A program made the position numbers and the translations under genes. 25,809 nt of DNA, from contig JBMYRC010000052.1 of assembly GCA_049601975.1 (NCBI GenBank), positions 1 through 25,809 of the forward strand, read 5' to 3'. Position 1 is the stretch's first letter. Each line of letters begins with the position of its first letter. Shown piece by piece: positions 15,940 through 24,114 of the stretch. The notes under the pieces were generated by a model that ran no database searches, was not told the origin of the DNA, and worked only from the letters and a program-made list of their open reading frames with translations. Source of the DNA: UBA6544 sp049601975. Lineage in GTDB: Bacteria > Pseudomonadota > Alphaproteobacteria > UBA8366.

Positions 15940-18366
15940 CTATTTTGATTCCATAACATAAACACCATCCCAATTCTTATCTGGTGCATTATTCTCAAAA
16001 TGAGCTATACGGTTGAGATAAAGCTGCGAAACAGGGTCACCATAAAAGTTACTTTCATTTTCGTAACTTTTTGAATTTTTCTGCGAAATATGAAGCAATT
16101 CTTTGAATATTTTTTGCGCTAATTTCCAATTTTGCTGACGATATGCTCGTAGAGCTTGGTCCCATTCATCAATATGTCCAGAGAGTGTATGCTGTTGATC
16201 TAAGCCTTCATAAATAGTTACGGGTTGCGTTTTTCCTTTTACCCTCATTAAGTCGACATGCCTGAATTTTTTAGTTATTTTTTCTGGGAGGTTTTTAAAA
16301 GTAAATTCACTAATTAACAGTTTCGATGAATATTGTTTGGTAGCACTTTCAAGACGGGCCGCAAGGTTCACAGCATCACCAATTACAGTATAATCCATTC
16401 GTCGCTCTGAGCCAATGTTTCCAACGACAACTTCACCAGTATTAATACCCAAACCAATATGGATTTTTGCCTCGCCTCGTGCCACACGTGTCTTGTTTAG
16501 TAGATCTACGGTCTCCAGCATATCCCAGGCCGTTAGCACGGCATTTTTCGCGTCGTTTGTGCTTGGAAATGGTGCTCCAAAAAGTGCCATGATGGCATCT
16601 CCAATATATTTATCGAGAATTCCATCATTTTGCTCAATTAGCTCCACCATTAGTGATAAATATTCGTTAAGCATAGCTACAGTAGCGCGAGCACCTATTT
16701 TTTCTGATGTAGTCGTAAACCCACGGATGTCAGAAAATAATATGGTAACTGTCTGAAGGGAGCCCCTTAGGTTCTCCTCTGCCTGCTCTAACAATTGGTT
16801 GACAATGGGGCCCGGCATATATCGAGCCATCGTGTTCCTAACACGTTTCTCTTTGCTAATATCCTCAAAAACTGTGAGGAACCCATCTTGGATATCTTCA
16901 AGGTCCATTAACGGAGCGGCGGATAAATTAACATCAGTACCTTTAGTTTCAGGGACGTTTAGGCTGCTGTCAGCCACTTGGCGAGCTAAACCAGAACTTT
17001 CAACTTTATCCAGAGTGTCAAGAACCCACTGATTTTCTTTGCCGATTACCTCTTTGATGAATTGACCTTCTATGGCAGCGCTTGAATGACCAAGAATACG
17101 TTCGGCAGCAGAGTTTATTTTCTGTACTCGACGTTCTTTATCTAATGAAATTACACCATTAGTGAGACTTCGAAGAATACTCTCATTGTAGTTACGCATT
17201 GATAGAACATTTTCAAAGAGCTGTGCATTTTCTAAAGCGGCGCTTACTTGAGCAGTTAAAGATGTTAGGCGTTGCATATCCCTTTCAGTGAATGCACCGT
17301 CAATTTTATTTAAAGCTTGAGTAACACCGATAATTTTTCCTTCGCGGTTTTGAATTGGCAAACAAAGAATTTCTTTTGTTTGAAATCCGGTCAGTGCATC
17401 AACAGACTTATCAAACCGGGGGTCGTTGTAAGGGTCTTTAACAATCTCTGGATTGCCAGTTTGCCATACAAATCCAGCAATTCCCTCGCCAGGCTGAAGT
17501 TCAATTTCCTGACCTTCAATGCCTTCAGCAAAGCGTGACCAAAGTAAATTTTTCTTCTCATCATATAAAAAAAGTGTGCTCCGTTCAGCATTCAAAAGGG
17601 CTGATGATGCTTCCATTATTTGTCTTAGAAGCGTGTCAAGATTAAGCTCTGTAGCAATTGCTCTCGTAGTTTCCAGCAATCTTGCCTCGTCCCTGCGGTT
17701 CTGTTGATCCTGTTCGAGAGATCTTGCTATATCGCCGATTTCGTCTGCCCGGTTGAGATATTTAGTTCTAACGTCACTAGAGTAGTCACTGTTTGCGCGT
17801 CGACGCATTATTGTTGTCATGTCTACAATTGGTTTTGTAAAACCGCGAATTGCAAGTACAAGACCACAAATCATGATCATCGTAATAAAGAACGCGACAA
17901 TGCTCGATCCTATAATATCTTGACGAAGAGCATGATCGATTCGGGTAGTCGACATAAAAACCGTAATTTTTCCCACTAACTTTCGATCAACTTGAGTGGG
18001 AGAAAAATTAATTTTCTTATCTAATTTTAGAGGAGTGTTGTTTTCATTTACAAATAATTGATCATTTGATGATTTTATTTGTACAAAAAGCTCTCCCGAA
18101 TCATCATGTACAGTTGCTTTTATAATGTCTGGATCTGTTAATAAGCCTTTAAGGCTACTAAGCGCTCTTTCCTGATCAAAATCCCAGAGGGGACCAGAAA
18201 GAGAAATTGATTGTATTTCAGTTATCAGCTCGGCTCGAAGTTTTAGAGAATTACGTCTGTCATTATCATTTTGTTGAATGGACCACGCCGCTTGAAGTGC
18301 AAATATTAAAAAAACTATAAATGAAAGAACTATTATAATTTTGGTTGAAAATTTAAGGTGTGACAT
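15940..18366 (-). CDS. Membrane-bound class III adenylate cyclase with sensor, HAMP, GAF and PAS domains
   Basis: An 808-residue signalling enzyme. TM1 (9-29) is followed by a periplasmic sensor (30-150) with the PLWDFD motif common in CHASE-like sensors, TM2 (151-173), HAMP (174-225), GAF (about 232-385), PAS (about 390-505) and a class III cyclase domain (about 535-720), then a helical tail. The catalytic set looks complete: metal-binding Asp546 (LFSDIRGF) and Asp590 (KYIGDAIM), purine-selecting Lys587 and Thr660 (MDYTVIGD), and transition-state Asn667 and Arg671 (VNLAAR). The Lys/Thr pair is the class IIIb pattern and points to cAMP. ATG 18366 has no clear Shine-Dalgarno. It forms an operon with the binding-protein gene, whose start abuts its stop. 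The strongly AT-rich sequence suggests transfer. Confidence 0.93.
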   Translation of the reverse strand: MSHLKFSTKIIIVLSFIVFLIFALQAAWSIQQNDNDRRNSLKLRAELITEIQSISLSGPLWDFDQERALSSLKGLLTDPDIIKATVHDDSGELFVQIKSSNDQLFVNENNTPLKLDKKINFSPTQVDRKLVGKITVFMSTTRIDHALRQDIIGSSIVAFFITMIMICGLVLAIRGFTKPIVDMTTIMRRRANSDYSSDVRTKYLNRADEIGDIARSLEQDQQNRRDEARLLETTRAIATELNLDTLLRQIMEASSALLNAERSTLFLYDEKKNLLWSRFAEGIEGQEIELQPGEGIAGFVWQTGNPEIVKDPYNDPRFDKSVDALTGFQTKEILCLPIQNREGKIIGVTQALNKIDGAFTERDMQRLTSLTAQVSAALENAQLFENVLSMRNYNESILRSLTNGVISLDKERRVQKINSAAERILGHSSAAIEGQFIKEVIGKENQWVLDTLDKVESSGLARQVADSSLNVPETKGTDVNLSAAPLMDLEDIQDGFLTVFEDISKEKRVRNTMARYMPGPIVNQLLEQAEENLRGSLQTVTILFSDIRGFTTTSEKIGARATVAMLNEYLSLMVELIEQNDGILDKYIGDAIMALFGAPFPSTNDAKNAVLTAWDMLETVDLLNKTRVARGEAKIHIGLGINTGEVVVGNIGSERRMDYTVIGDAVNLAARLESATKQYSSKLLISEFTFKNLPEKITKKFRHVDLMRVKGKTQPVTIYEGLDQQHTLSGHIDEWDQALRAYRQQNWKLAQKIFKELLHISQKNSKSYENESNFYGDPVSQLYLNRIAHFENNAPDKNWDGVYVMESK

Positions 18367-18441
18367 GTTTTGAATATCTGTTTATCTGAATTTGAAAAAT
18401 ATAAAGAGATAAATTCTATTGCTTATGATATGAGTATAATA

Positions 18442-18470
18442 ATTATAAAAAATAATATTTTTATATTCAA
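18442..18470 (-). promoter_or_regulatory. Promoter of the cyclase/binding-protein operon
   Basis: On the minus strand TTGAAT (18465-18470), a 17-nt spacer, then the consensus TATAAT (18442-18447). A transcript would start near 18435, leaving a leader of about 70 nt before ATG 18366. The region is extremely AT-rich, so chance matches are likely, but the spacing is ideal. Confidence 0.5.
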
Positions 18471-18610
18471 TGTTTTGTTGAATAAAAATAGTTCCTAATT
18501 TCCGTTTTCCATTTTAGGGTAAGTCTAATTTTCATTTTAATGTTTGACTGGCCTTTAGTCACCACTCTTGAGTTGGTCCACCGGTAACATGAGGAAACGG
18601 AGGATCAAAG

Positions 18611-18827
18611 ATGGCGCACAAGCGACATAAACCGGAAGAGACTGTCACGAAACTGCACCGGGTTAAGGTCTTGTCGGTCAAAGAATGGCGCGTATAGATA
18701 GGATCGGGGAACTTCGGATCACGGAACAGGCCTCGTGTCGTTAGCGTAAACAATATGGTGGCATGGGGAGTGCCCAGCTTAAGGAACTAAAGCGTCTTAA
18801 GGACATCGAACATCCTGTGTCAGTATG
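18611..18827 (+). pseudogene. IS3-family OrfA remnant
   Basis: From ATG 18611 the frame reads MAHKRHKPEETVTKLHRV, the usual opening of this IS3 OrfA type (MARKRHKPEEIVAKLRQV), then stops at TAG. In a second frame RIGELRITEQ, an internal TAG, then RKQYGGMGSAQLKELKRLK follow, matching the helix-turn-helix and leucine-zipper part of OrfA. At least one frameshift and one nonsense change are present, so it is inactive. Confidence 0.75.
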
Positions 18828-18838
18828 GCCTTGAAAGA

Positions 18839-19195
18839 ATGGCTGTCCGGGTCAAGCGTAAGCTTAACTCCACTGATGTCGTAGATGTGCTGACGGATTT
18901 GTTCATCATGTGCGGCGTGCCTGCTTTCATCCGATCGGACAACGAGTTCCTCCCCAAGGCGGTTCAAGCATGGATCAATGCAGTCGGATCAAAGACCGCT
19001 TTATCGGAGAACGGATATAGTGAGAGCTTCAACGCCCGTTTCAGGGACGAATTACTGAACGCTGAAATCTTCTACACTCCGAAGGAGGCGCAAATGATCA
19101 TCAAATAGTGGTGGAAACACCACAACACGAAGAGAACACAAAGTGCATTGGGCTACCACCCGCCACCGCCAGAAAGCATCATCCCGATAGATTAA
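18839..19195 (+). pseudogene. IS3-family OrfB (DDE transposase) C-terminal remnant
   Basis: The frame carries the last third of the rve-type DDE integrase domain: VRVKRKLNSTDVVDVLTDLF, GVPAFIRSDN, AWINAVGSKTA, ENGYSESFNARFRDELLN, EIFYTPKEAQMIIK, then TAG at 19106-19108 where a Gln codon would normally stand, and on through WWKHHNTKRTQSALGYHPPP to TAA 19193. Two in-frame losses are evident: the GP of RSDNGPEF, and about eight residues (normally YIEPGSPW) before ENGY. The second catalytic Asp and the Glu remain, but the first Asp region is missing. Confidence 0.82.
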
Positions 19196-19445
19196 AGGGC
19201 AACCAACCACTCACATGCAAAATGAACCACCTAACGAGGGCATAGCAATAGGGTAGACCAAAGTTCCCCCTTAACAATAAACCCTTGGGTTGGTAGCCTT
19301 ATGACAGTAACGGATATCGTTAAGTGACCGATGCCTGTAATGGAAGCCAAATGGCGACTGCGGGCTCTATCTTTTTTACGTCGGCAATCCTATTTTTACC
19401 AAATCAACCCATTTCGATGGGAAACCGATACGGGAGACCCGAGTC

Positions 19446-20261
19446 ATGACGGCCACTGCCGCCCTGCTACATGAAGTCAACGCGTTCAATCTCTCCGCCG
19501 CATCGGAGAACAAAATTCACGACGATACAGTTGCACAGAAATTCGGGTTTCGGGGCGGGCTTGTGCCCGGCGTCGAGGTCTATGCGTATATGACCAACCT
19601 GCCGGTGCGGCAGTTTGGTGCCGACTGGCTTTCGGGCGGTAGTCTGGATTGCCGATTCCAGAAGCCGGTTTATGACGGACGTAACGCAGTCGCAACTGGG
19701 CAGTTGGAAGCGGACGGCAGCATCACGCTAGAGGTCAAGTCAGAAGGCGTGCTTTGCGGTAGCGGATTGGCGGCGATGGGGCATGGCCAAGCAGCACCCG
19801 ACGCTGCGAAATATAGGGTCGCGGCGTTGCCCGGCTACGAGACGCGGCCCGCCGCCGCCCCGGAAGCGCTAGTCGAGGGGCAGGTTATGGGCACCTTCGA
19901 GCAGGTCATGGATGCGGACGACCTCAGTCAATACCTGATCGACGTACGCGAAGATTTAGACCTCTACGCGGCGGAGGAAATTGTCCATCCGGGTTGGCTA
20001 TTGCGGCTTGGCAACCGGGCTCTTTCGATGAATGTTAAGCTTGGCCCATGGATTCACGTCGGCAGCAAGGTGACGAACTTCGCCACCGCCCATTACGGCG
20101 ACTCGATTCAATCGCGCGCCATGGTCGCCCGCGCATACGAGCATAAAGGCCACCGATTCGTTGAGCTCGACGTGTTACTGGTTGCGAACGGCGCGACCGC
20201 GGTGGCGCAGATCGATCACACGGCGATCTATCGACCGCGCCAAGTCGCCGAGGCGTCGTAG
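19446..20261 (+). CDS. MaoC-like double-hotdog protein
   Basis: A 271-residue protein with two hotdog-type halves. The N-terminal half has ENKIHDDTVAQKFGFRGGLVPGVEVYAYM, resembling the hydratase-2 motif of MaoC-type enoyl-CoA hydratases, with His25/Asp26 as candidate active-site residues; the usual closing HG is PG here, so the chemistry may differ. The second half (about 145-265) has a similar shape, with ATAHYGDSIQSRAMVARAYEHKGHRFVELDVLLVANG like the acyl-thioester-binding hotdog strand. Substrate is probably an acyl-CoA or related thioester, by family. GGGAGA lies upstream of ATG 19446. It stands alone: GC-rich, just right of the IS remnant, and converging on the methyltransferase gene. 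It could belong functionally with the CoA cluster, but it is 7 kb away. Confidence 0.75.
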   Translation: MTATAALLHEVNAFNLSAASENKIHDDTVAQKFGFRGGLVPGVEVYAYMTNLPVRQFGADWLSGGSLDCRFQKPVYDGRNAVATGQLEADGSITLEVKSEGVLCGSGLAAMGHGQAAPDAAKYRVAALPGYETRPAAAPEALVEGQVMGTFEQVMDADDLSQYLIDVREDLDLYAAEEIVHPGWLLRLGNRALSMNVKLGPWIHVGSKVTNFATAHYGDSIQSRAMVARAYEHKGHRFVELDVLLVANGATAVAQIDHTAIYRPRQVAEAS

Positions 20262-20281
20262 CTCGCGCTATAGCTTCCGCA

Positions 20282-20999
20282 CTAGAGGCTGGATTCGCGC
20301 GCACCCGCGCTCAACCGCAATTCTCCCGCAACCGATTGCGCAATCGCTTCGCCCTTACGGCGGACCGCATGTGCGGATGAGAATTTGATTTGCCAATCGC
20401 CGCGCGAGAGTAGGCCTGCAACAGCGCTTTGTTCATTATAGCGTCGGTGCGCCCAGTCCGACGGATAATCATTCGGAAGCAATATGTCGTGAAAATGCAC
20501 CAAGAGACCGTTGGGGAGCGGTGGCAAAATGTGTCCCATCAACAGCTCGACATCTGAGCCGGGTGCAAGCACATGACTAGAATCAACAAATAGGATGTCG
20601 CCTAGCCCCAGGCTACCAAAGAGCGATAGCGGTATATCTTGCAATGGCTTCGTCAGGACGTCGAAGCCCGAAAGCGTGGCCTGGAGCTGCGGATCGATGG
20701 AGGTTAACCGCGTCATCAGATGGCCGTCGCGAATGGCCCGCGCCAGAAACTGGGTCGAATGCCCAGCGCCAACTTCAACAATGCGAACCGACTGTGCACG
20801 GCGGACCATCACATAGGCGGTGAATGCATCCAAGCGCGGGAACCACCTGGTTCCAGCGAGGCTCCGGCGGATTGTTGGGGCCGATGGCCAGTAGGTCGGC
20901 ACGATAGTCGGATGCCAATTTCAGAAAGCGCCGCATTCTTAGGAGCACCGCTTCGAAGAGCGGCATAAGCGATATCTGAGTGTCGACAGATTCCGTCAC
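20282..20999 (-). pseudogene. Frameshifted class I SAM-dependent methyltransferase
   Basis: Two frames encode one Methyltransf_24-like protein of about 238 residues. Frame one (GTG 20999) gives MTESVDTQISLMPLFEAV to PPEPRWNQ; frame two continues WFPRLDAFTAYVMVRR, then VRIVEVGAGHSTQFLARAI (SAM-binding motif I), LTSIDP, DILFVDSSH and LLVHFHDILLPNDYP. Removing one of the two C residues at 20846-20847 restores a single frame (Q-W-F). The start GTG overlaps the TGA of the MBL-fold hydrolase gene (GTGA), so they were translationally coupled. The change may be a real lesion or a sequence error; everything else in the protein looks intact. The methyl acceptor is unknown. Confidence 0.72.
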
Positions 21000-21829
21000 G
21001 GGGTAAGGATCATGCCCTCGCGCGCCACGACGGTCCCCGGCAGAACACCGGCCGCCTCCTCTCCGATGGCGTCCATCTTATCATCGTCATGGGTCGGGTC
21101 GTGGTGGAAGATCACCAACTTCTTGGCGTCCGCCTCCTGCACCAAGCGCACGCCTTCCTGCCAAGTTGAATGGCCGAATCCTTTAAAGTTCTCGTAGGTG
21201 CCATCGGTATACATTGAATCGTAGATCACCATATCCGATCCCTGAAGCAACTCCAAAATATTGGGATCGCGCCCAAATTCTTGATGTTCCGTGTCGGTGA
21301 TATAGCAGACCGATCGACCGTCGAATTCGATCCGGTATCCGGTCGCCTGATTGGGATGATTAAGTTTAGCGCTGCGCACGATCACGCCTGGGTGCGGCTC
21401 CATCGCATCACCGACGACGAAATCCTTATAATCCACATCGGCCTGGAAAATTTCCGGCGGTACAGGGAACAGTGGCGCCATCATCATCTCGGTCAGAACC
21501 TGCTTCAGGGAGTATTCAGGTTGAAGATGGCCGGCCCATAAGGTGAATTTATTGCCGGGAATAAACAGCGGCACGAAAAATGGCAATCCGCAGATATGAT
21601 CAAAATGGGTATGGGTGATGTAGATGTTAGAGGTAATCGGCGCTTCCGGGATCAGCTTATAGCCAAGATCGCGAATACCGGTTCCCGCGTCCAAGATGAT
21701 CAGATGATCACCGCAACGGATCTCCAGACAGGAAGTATTGCCGCCATAGCGCACTGTTTTAGGGCCCGGCACCGCAACACTGCCGCGCACGCCCCAAAAC
21801 TGGACGGTGAAGTCTTGCCTCTCACTCAT
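20996..21829 (-). CDS. MBL-fold metallo-hydrolase
   Basis: A 277-residue metallo-beta-lactamase-fold hydrolase of the RNase Z/PhnP-like side of the superfamily. The metal motif THTHFDH (His73, His75, Asp77, His78) follows a typical ILDAGTGIRDLG strand; further ligands are probably the His of LNHPNQ, Asp of YITDTEH, His of GFGHSTW and HHDPTHDD near the end. The N-terminus FWGVRGSVAVPGPKTVRYGGNTSCLEI is characteristic of a conserved bacterial subgroup sometimes annotated as cyclic-phosphodiesterase-like; the substrate has not been read from sequence. It lies downstream of the response regulator (96-nt gap, same strand) and overlaps the methyltransferase gene. Confidence 0.88.
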   Translation of the reverse strand: MSERQDFTVQFWGVRGSVAVPGPKTVRYGGNTSCLEIRCGDHLIILDAGTGIRDLGYKLIPEAPITSNIYITHTHFDHICGLPFFVPLFIPGNKFTLWAGHLQPEYSLKQVLTEMMMAPLFPVPPEIFQADVDYKDFVVGDAMEPHPGVIVRSAKLNHPNQATGYRIEFDGRSVCYITDTEHQEFGRDPNILELLQGSDMVIYDSMYTDGTYENFKGFGHSTWQEGVRLVQEADAKKLVIFHHDPTHDDDKMDAIGEEAAGVLPGTVVAREGMILTP

Positions 21830-21925
21830 TCCGCGTGATGCCCCCGAGCGATCCCTTTATTGCGTGCGAAAGTACTTATTGTAACGCAAACCTCAAGCCA
21901 GTGTCGCGCATTCATCTGCGGCGCA

Positions 21926-22609
21926 TCACGGGACGAGACGGTAACCACCGGGTTCCGTAACCAAAATTTCCACGTTCGACGGATCCAATTCAATCTTTTG
22001 CCGCAACCGGTAGACGTGGGTCTCCAGCGTATGGGTGGTCACACCGGCATTGTAGCCCCAGACTTCACCCAGCAATGTATCCCGGCCCACCACCTTATCT
22101 CCCGCGCGATAGAGGAATTTCAGGATCGAGGTTTCTTTCTCGGTCAATCGGACCTTTTTCTCGCTGGTATCCTCGATCAGCATTTTTGCGCTCGGCTTGA
22201 ACGTATAAGGGCCGATGAAGAAAACCGCGTCTTCGCTTTGCTGATGCTGGCGCAACTGCGCGCGGATCCGCGCAAGCAGCACACCGAGGCGAAACGGCTT
22301 ATTAATGTAATCGTTGGCACCCGCATCCAATCCCACAATCGTGTCCGCATCCGTATCAGATCCGGTCAGCATAATGATCGGCGATTTGACCCCGCCGCGG
22401 CGCATCAAACGGCAGGCTTCGCGCCCATCCATATCCGGCAACCCGACATCCAGGAGAATGACGTCGAAATATTCGTCCTTTAAAAGTTCCAGTCCTTCCT
22501 TGGCCGTGCCGACGTCTTTTGGCTCGAACTCTTCGTGCGGCTCTAATTGTTCCGCCAGTGATTCCCGTAACGCGTCGTCATCGTCGACCAATAATATTTT
22601 TTTGCCCAT
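21926..22609 (-). CDS. OmpR-family response regulator, CenR-like
   Basis: A 227-residue two-component regulator. The receiver domain has the acidic cluster LLVDDDD, the phospho-accepting Asp in ILLDVGLPDMDG, the Thr of IIMLTG and the Lys of NDYINKPFR; the C-terminal winged helix ends with GVTTHTLETHVYRLRQKIELDPSN and LVTEPGGYRLVP, a pattern seen in alphaproteobacterial CenR-type envelope regulators. That assignment is from memory of the family and not certain. The frame opens at TTG 22651, but ATG 22609 (MGKKILLVDDD) matches normal receiver N-termini. No histidine kinase is in the window. It is divergent from the low-complexity protein gene, and 205 bp of shared upstream region lies between them. 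Confidence 0.9.
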   Translation of the reverse strand: MGKKILLVDDDDALRESLAEQLEPHEEFEPKDVGTAKEGLELLKDEYFDVILLDVGLPDMDGREACRLMRRGGVKSPIIMLTGSDTDADTIVGLDAGANDYINKPFRLGVLLARIRAQLRQHQQSEDAVFFIGPYTFKPSAKMLIEDTSEKKVRLTEKETSILKFLYRAGDKVVGRDTLLGEVWGYNAGVTTHTLETHVYRLRQKIELDPSNVEILVTEPGGYRLVP

Positions 22610-22856
22610 CGCAAACGGTCCATGTGCCGGCCACGTGTTGGATTTGATCAAGCGCAGCTGCTTAGAACATAGTCATCCCTACCCAACAGTAAAAGAGGCG
22701 CGTGATGGCGGGAACCTGGAACAACGCCGCATGCGGCAAATGATTCCGCTCCCTCGCGCAGAGTTGAACCTTCGTGCGCGGTAACCCGTGGGAATTCAGC
22801 ATCTTCAGCATTGGCATCCAAATTGCGTTGATTGAGGCCAGGAGGAGTTGAGTATT

Positions 22857-24086
22857 ATGTTAGAGGAACGTATTGCCGTCGCCAGCGCGTCCCCCGTCCT
22901 GGTGACGACGACGACGACGAGCCAAGCGCACTCGATGAGCGACGGATCCTTTTTGGGTGCAGTTCAAGTCGCGAGCTCGACTAAAGTCTTGAGCACGCCG
23001 CCGGTACCGGTTGCGCAGGTGACCCAGGTCGCGCGAGAATCCAAGGAGGTCCCGCATCCGTTCTATGAAGACGAAACGTGGGTTCCAAATGAGGAGTCTG
23101 GATTTTTTGGTGAAGACGGTTTCGATTTGGGTGATTTGCTGGACGTAATCAATCCACTTCAACATATCCCTGTAATTTCCTCGATTTATCGAAGCCTTAC
23201 AGGAGATGAAATTTCTCCCGGGGCAAGGCTTGCGGGAGGCACATTATACGGTGGGCCAGTAGGCCTGGTCAGCGCTTTCGTAAGTGGGGTCGTGGAAGAC
23301 ACTACCGACATGACACTTGGTGATGTTGTTGTGGCAGCCTTTAAGAATGAGGACGAAACGGAAGTGGCCGCGCAAGTCGCATCGATTTCGCCAGCGTCCG
23401 GAATACCGACGAGCACCCCTATTCCTGCTAATGCCATGGCGGCTCCACAGCCGATTCCGTTGTCTGAGATTGTTGCGCAAACGAATTTATCGGGCCAAAC
23501 ATCGCGGACCCCTGCGTCATTCGATCCGATAGCCGCCGCATTAGGCCAACCACAATCTGCGCTGTCGCCATTAGCCTTTGCGCGGGAGATTGTAGAATCT
23601 CCGCGATCCGGGCTGGCAGCCCCCTCTTCAGCCGCAACGAAATCCATCATCGCGGCCGATGAAATGATGCGAAATCAGCCGGAAATTCCGGATTCGGTGT
23701 CCGCTGTCTTGGCGGCACGGAGCCAAGTACCGCGGGGCGGAGCGGTCGGCGGGCTTTCGACCTATCGGCGGTCTCCTGTCATGACGGAATCGGTTGAGAA
23801 ACAAGAACTGGGACAGATTCCACAGACGGCTTCTTTCTCCGCCCATCCGATAACGCCTCCCACTCCTGCCACTTCACGTAATGGCGACGCCGTTCCCGTG
23901 CCGGGCAAAAGAGGTGTCCCGCCGTTGCGCGCGAATATCGCAGCCAATGCGAGTCCACGCCGCCGCGCGGCCACCAGCACACCAGTCCCTAGCAGCATGG
24001 TTCCTAAAGCCATGATGTCCGCGCTCGATAAATACGAATCCATGGTCCAACAACGTCAAAAACCGGACGCAGACTTGACGATGTAA
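22857..24086 (+). CDS. Low-complexity protein with a conserved glycine-rich core, unknown function
   Basis: A 409-residue protein I do not recognise as a named family. Residues 1-65 and 175-380 are rich in Ala, Pro, Ser, Thr and Val and look disordered. Between them, about 83-165, is a structured-looking block: FFGEDGFDLGDLLDVINPLQ, HIPVISSIYRSLTGDEISPG, ARLAGGTLYGGPVGLVSAFV. The second and third parts contain an amphipathic helix and a glycine-rich hairpin that might dip into a membrane. A short C-terminal helix (MVPKAMMSALDKYESMVQQ) ends the protein. No signal peptide is evident. ATG 22857 has AGGAGGAG at 22840-22847; TTG 22848 is too close to it. The L,D-transpeptidase gene starts 28 nt later, so a joint envelope role is possible. 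Five ACG repeats (22905-22919) encode a Thr run. Confidence 0.75.
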   Translation: MLEERIAVASASPVLVTTTTTSQAHSMSDGSFLGAVQVASSTKVLSTPPVPVAQVTQVARESKEVPHPFYEDETWVPNEESGFFGEDGFDLGDLLDVINPLQHIPVISSIYRSLTGDEISPGARLAGGTLYGGPVGLVSAFVSGVVEDTTDMTLGDVVVAAFKNEDETEVAAQVASISPASGIPTSTPIPANAMAAPQPIPLSEIVAQTNLSGQTSRTPASFDPIAAALGQPQSALSPLAFAREIVESPRSGLAAPSSAATKSIIAADEMMRNQPEIPDSVSAVLAARSQVPRGGAVGGLSTYRRSPVMTESVEKQELGQIPQTASFSAHPITPPTPATSRNGDAVPVPGKRGVPPLRANIAANASPRRRAATSTPVPSSMVPKAMMSALDKYESMVQQRQKPDADLTM

Positions 24087-24114
24087 TACCTGAAGCGGTC
24101 CAATCAGTATCAAG

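Larger units (their letters stand above)
18574..19260 (+). mobile_element. Collapsed IS3-family insertion sequence
   Basis: A remnant of 687 bp where a full element would be about 1.2-1.3 kb. The ends read TGGTCCACC (from 18574) and, inverted, TGGTCTACC (to 19260), 8 of 9 bases identical, so both terminal repeats seem to survive. Inside are pieces of OrfA and of the OrfB C-terminus, and most of OrfB between them is gone. I see no clear target-site duplication. It forms the right edge of the AT-rich island. Confidence 0.75.

Noticed and set aside
12970..19445. Direct repeat of the tRNA-Leu 3' end as a right attachment site
   Set aside because: I looked for the T-arm/acceptor sequence again up to the MaoC-like gene and saw no convincing copy; it may lie outside the window or be eroded.
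22905..22919. Five ACG repeats as a phase-variation tract
   Set aside because: Triplet repeats change only the number of Thr residues and cannot shift the frame; the number is small.
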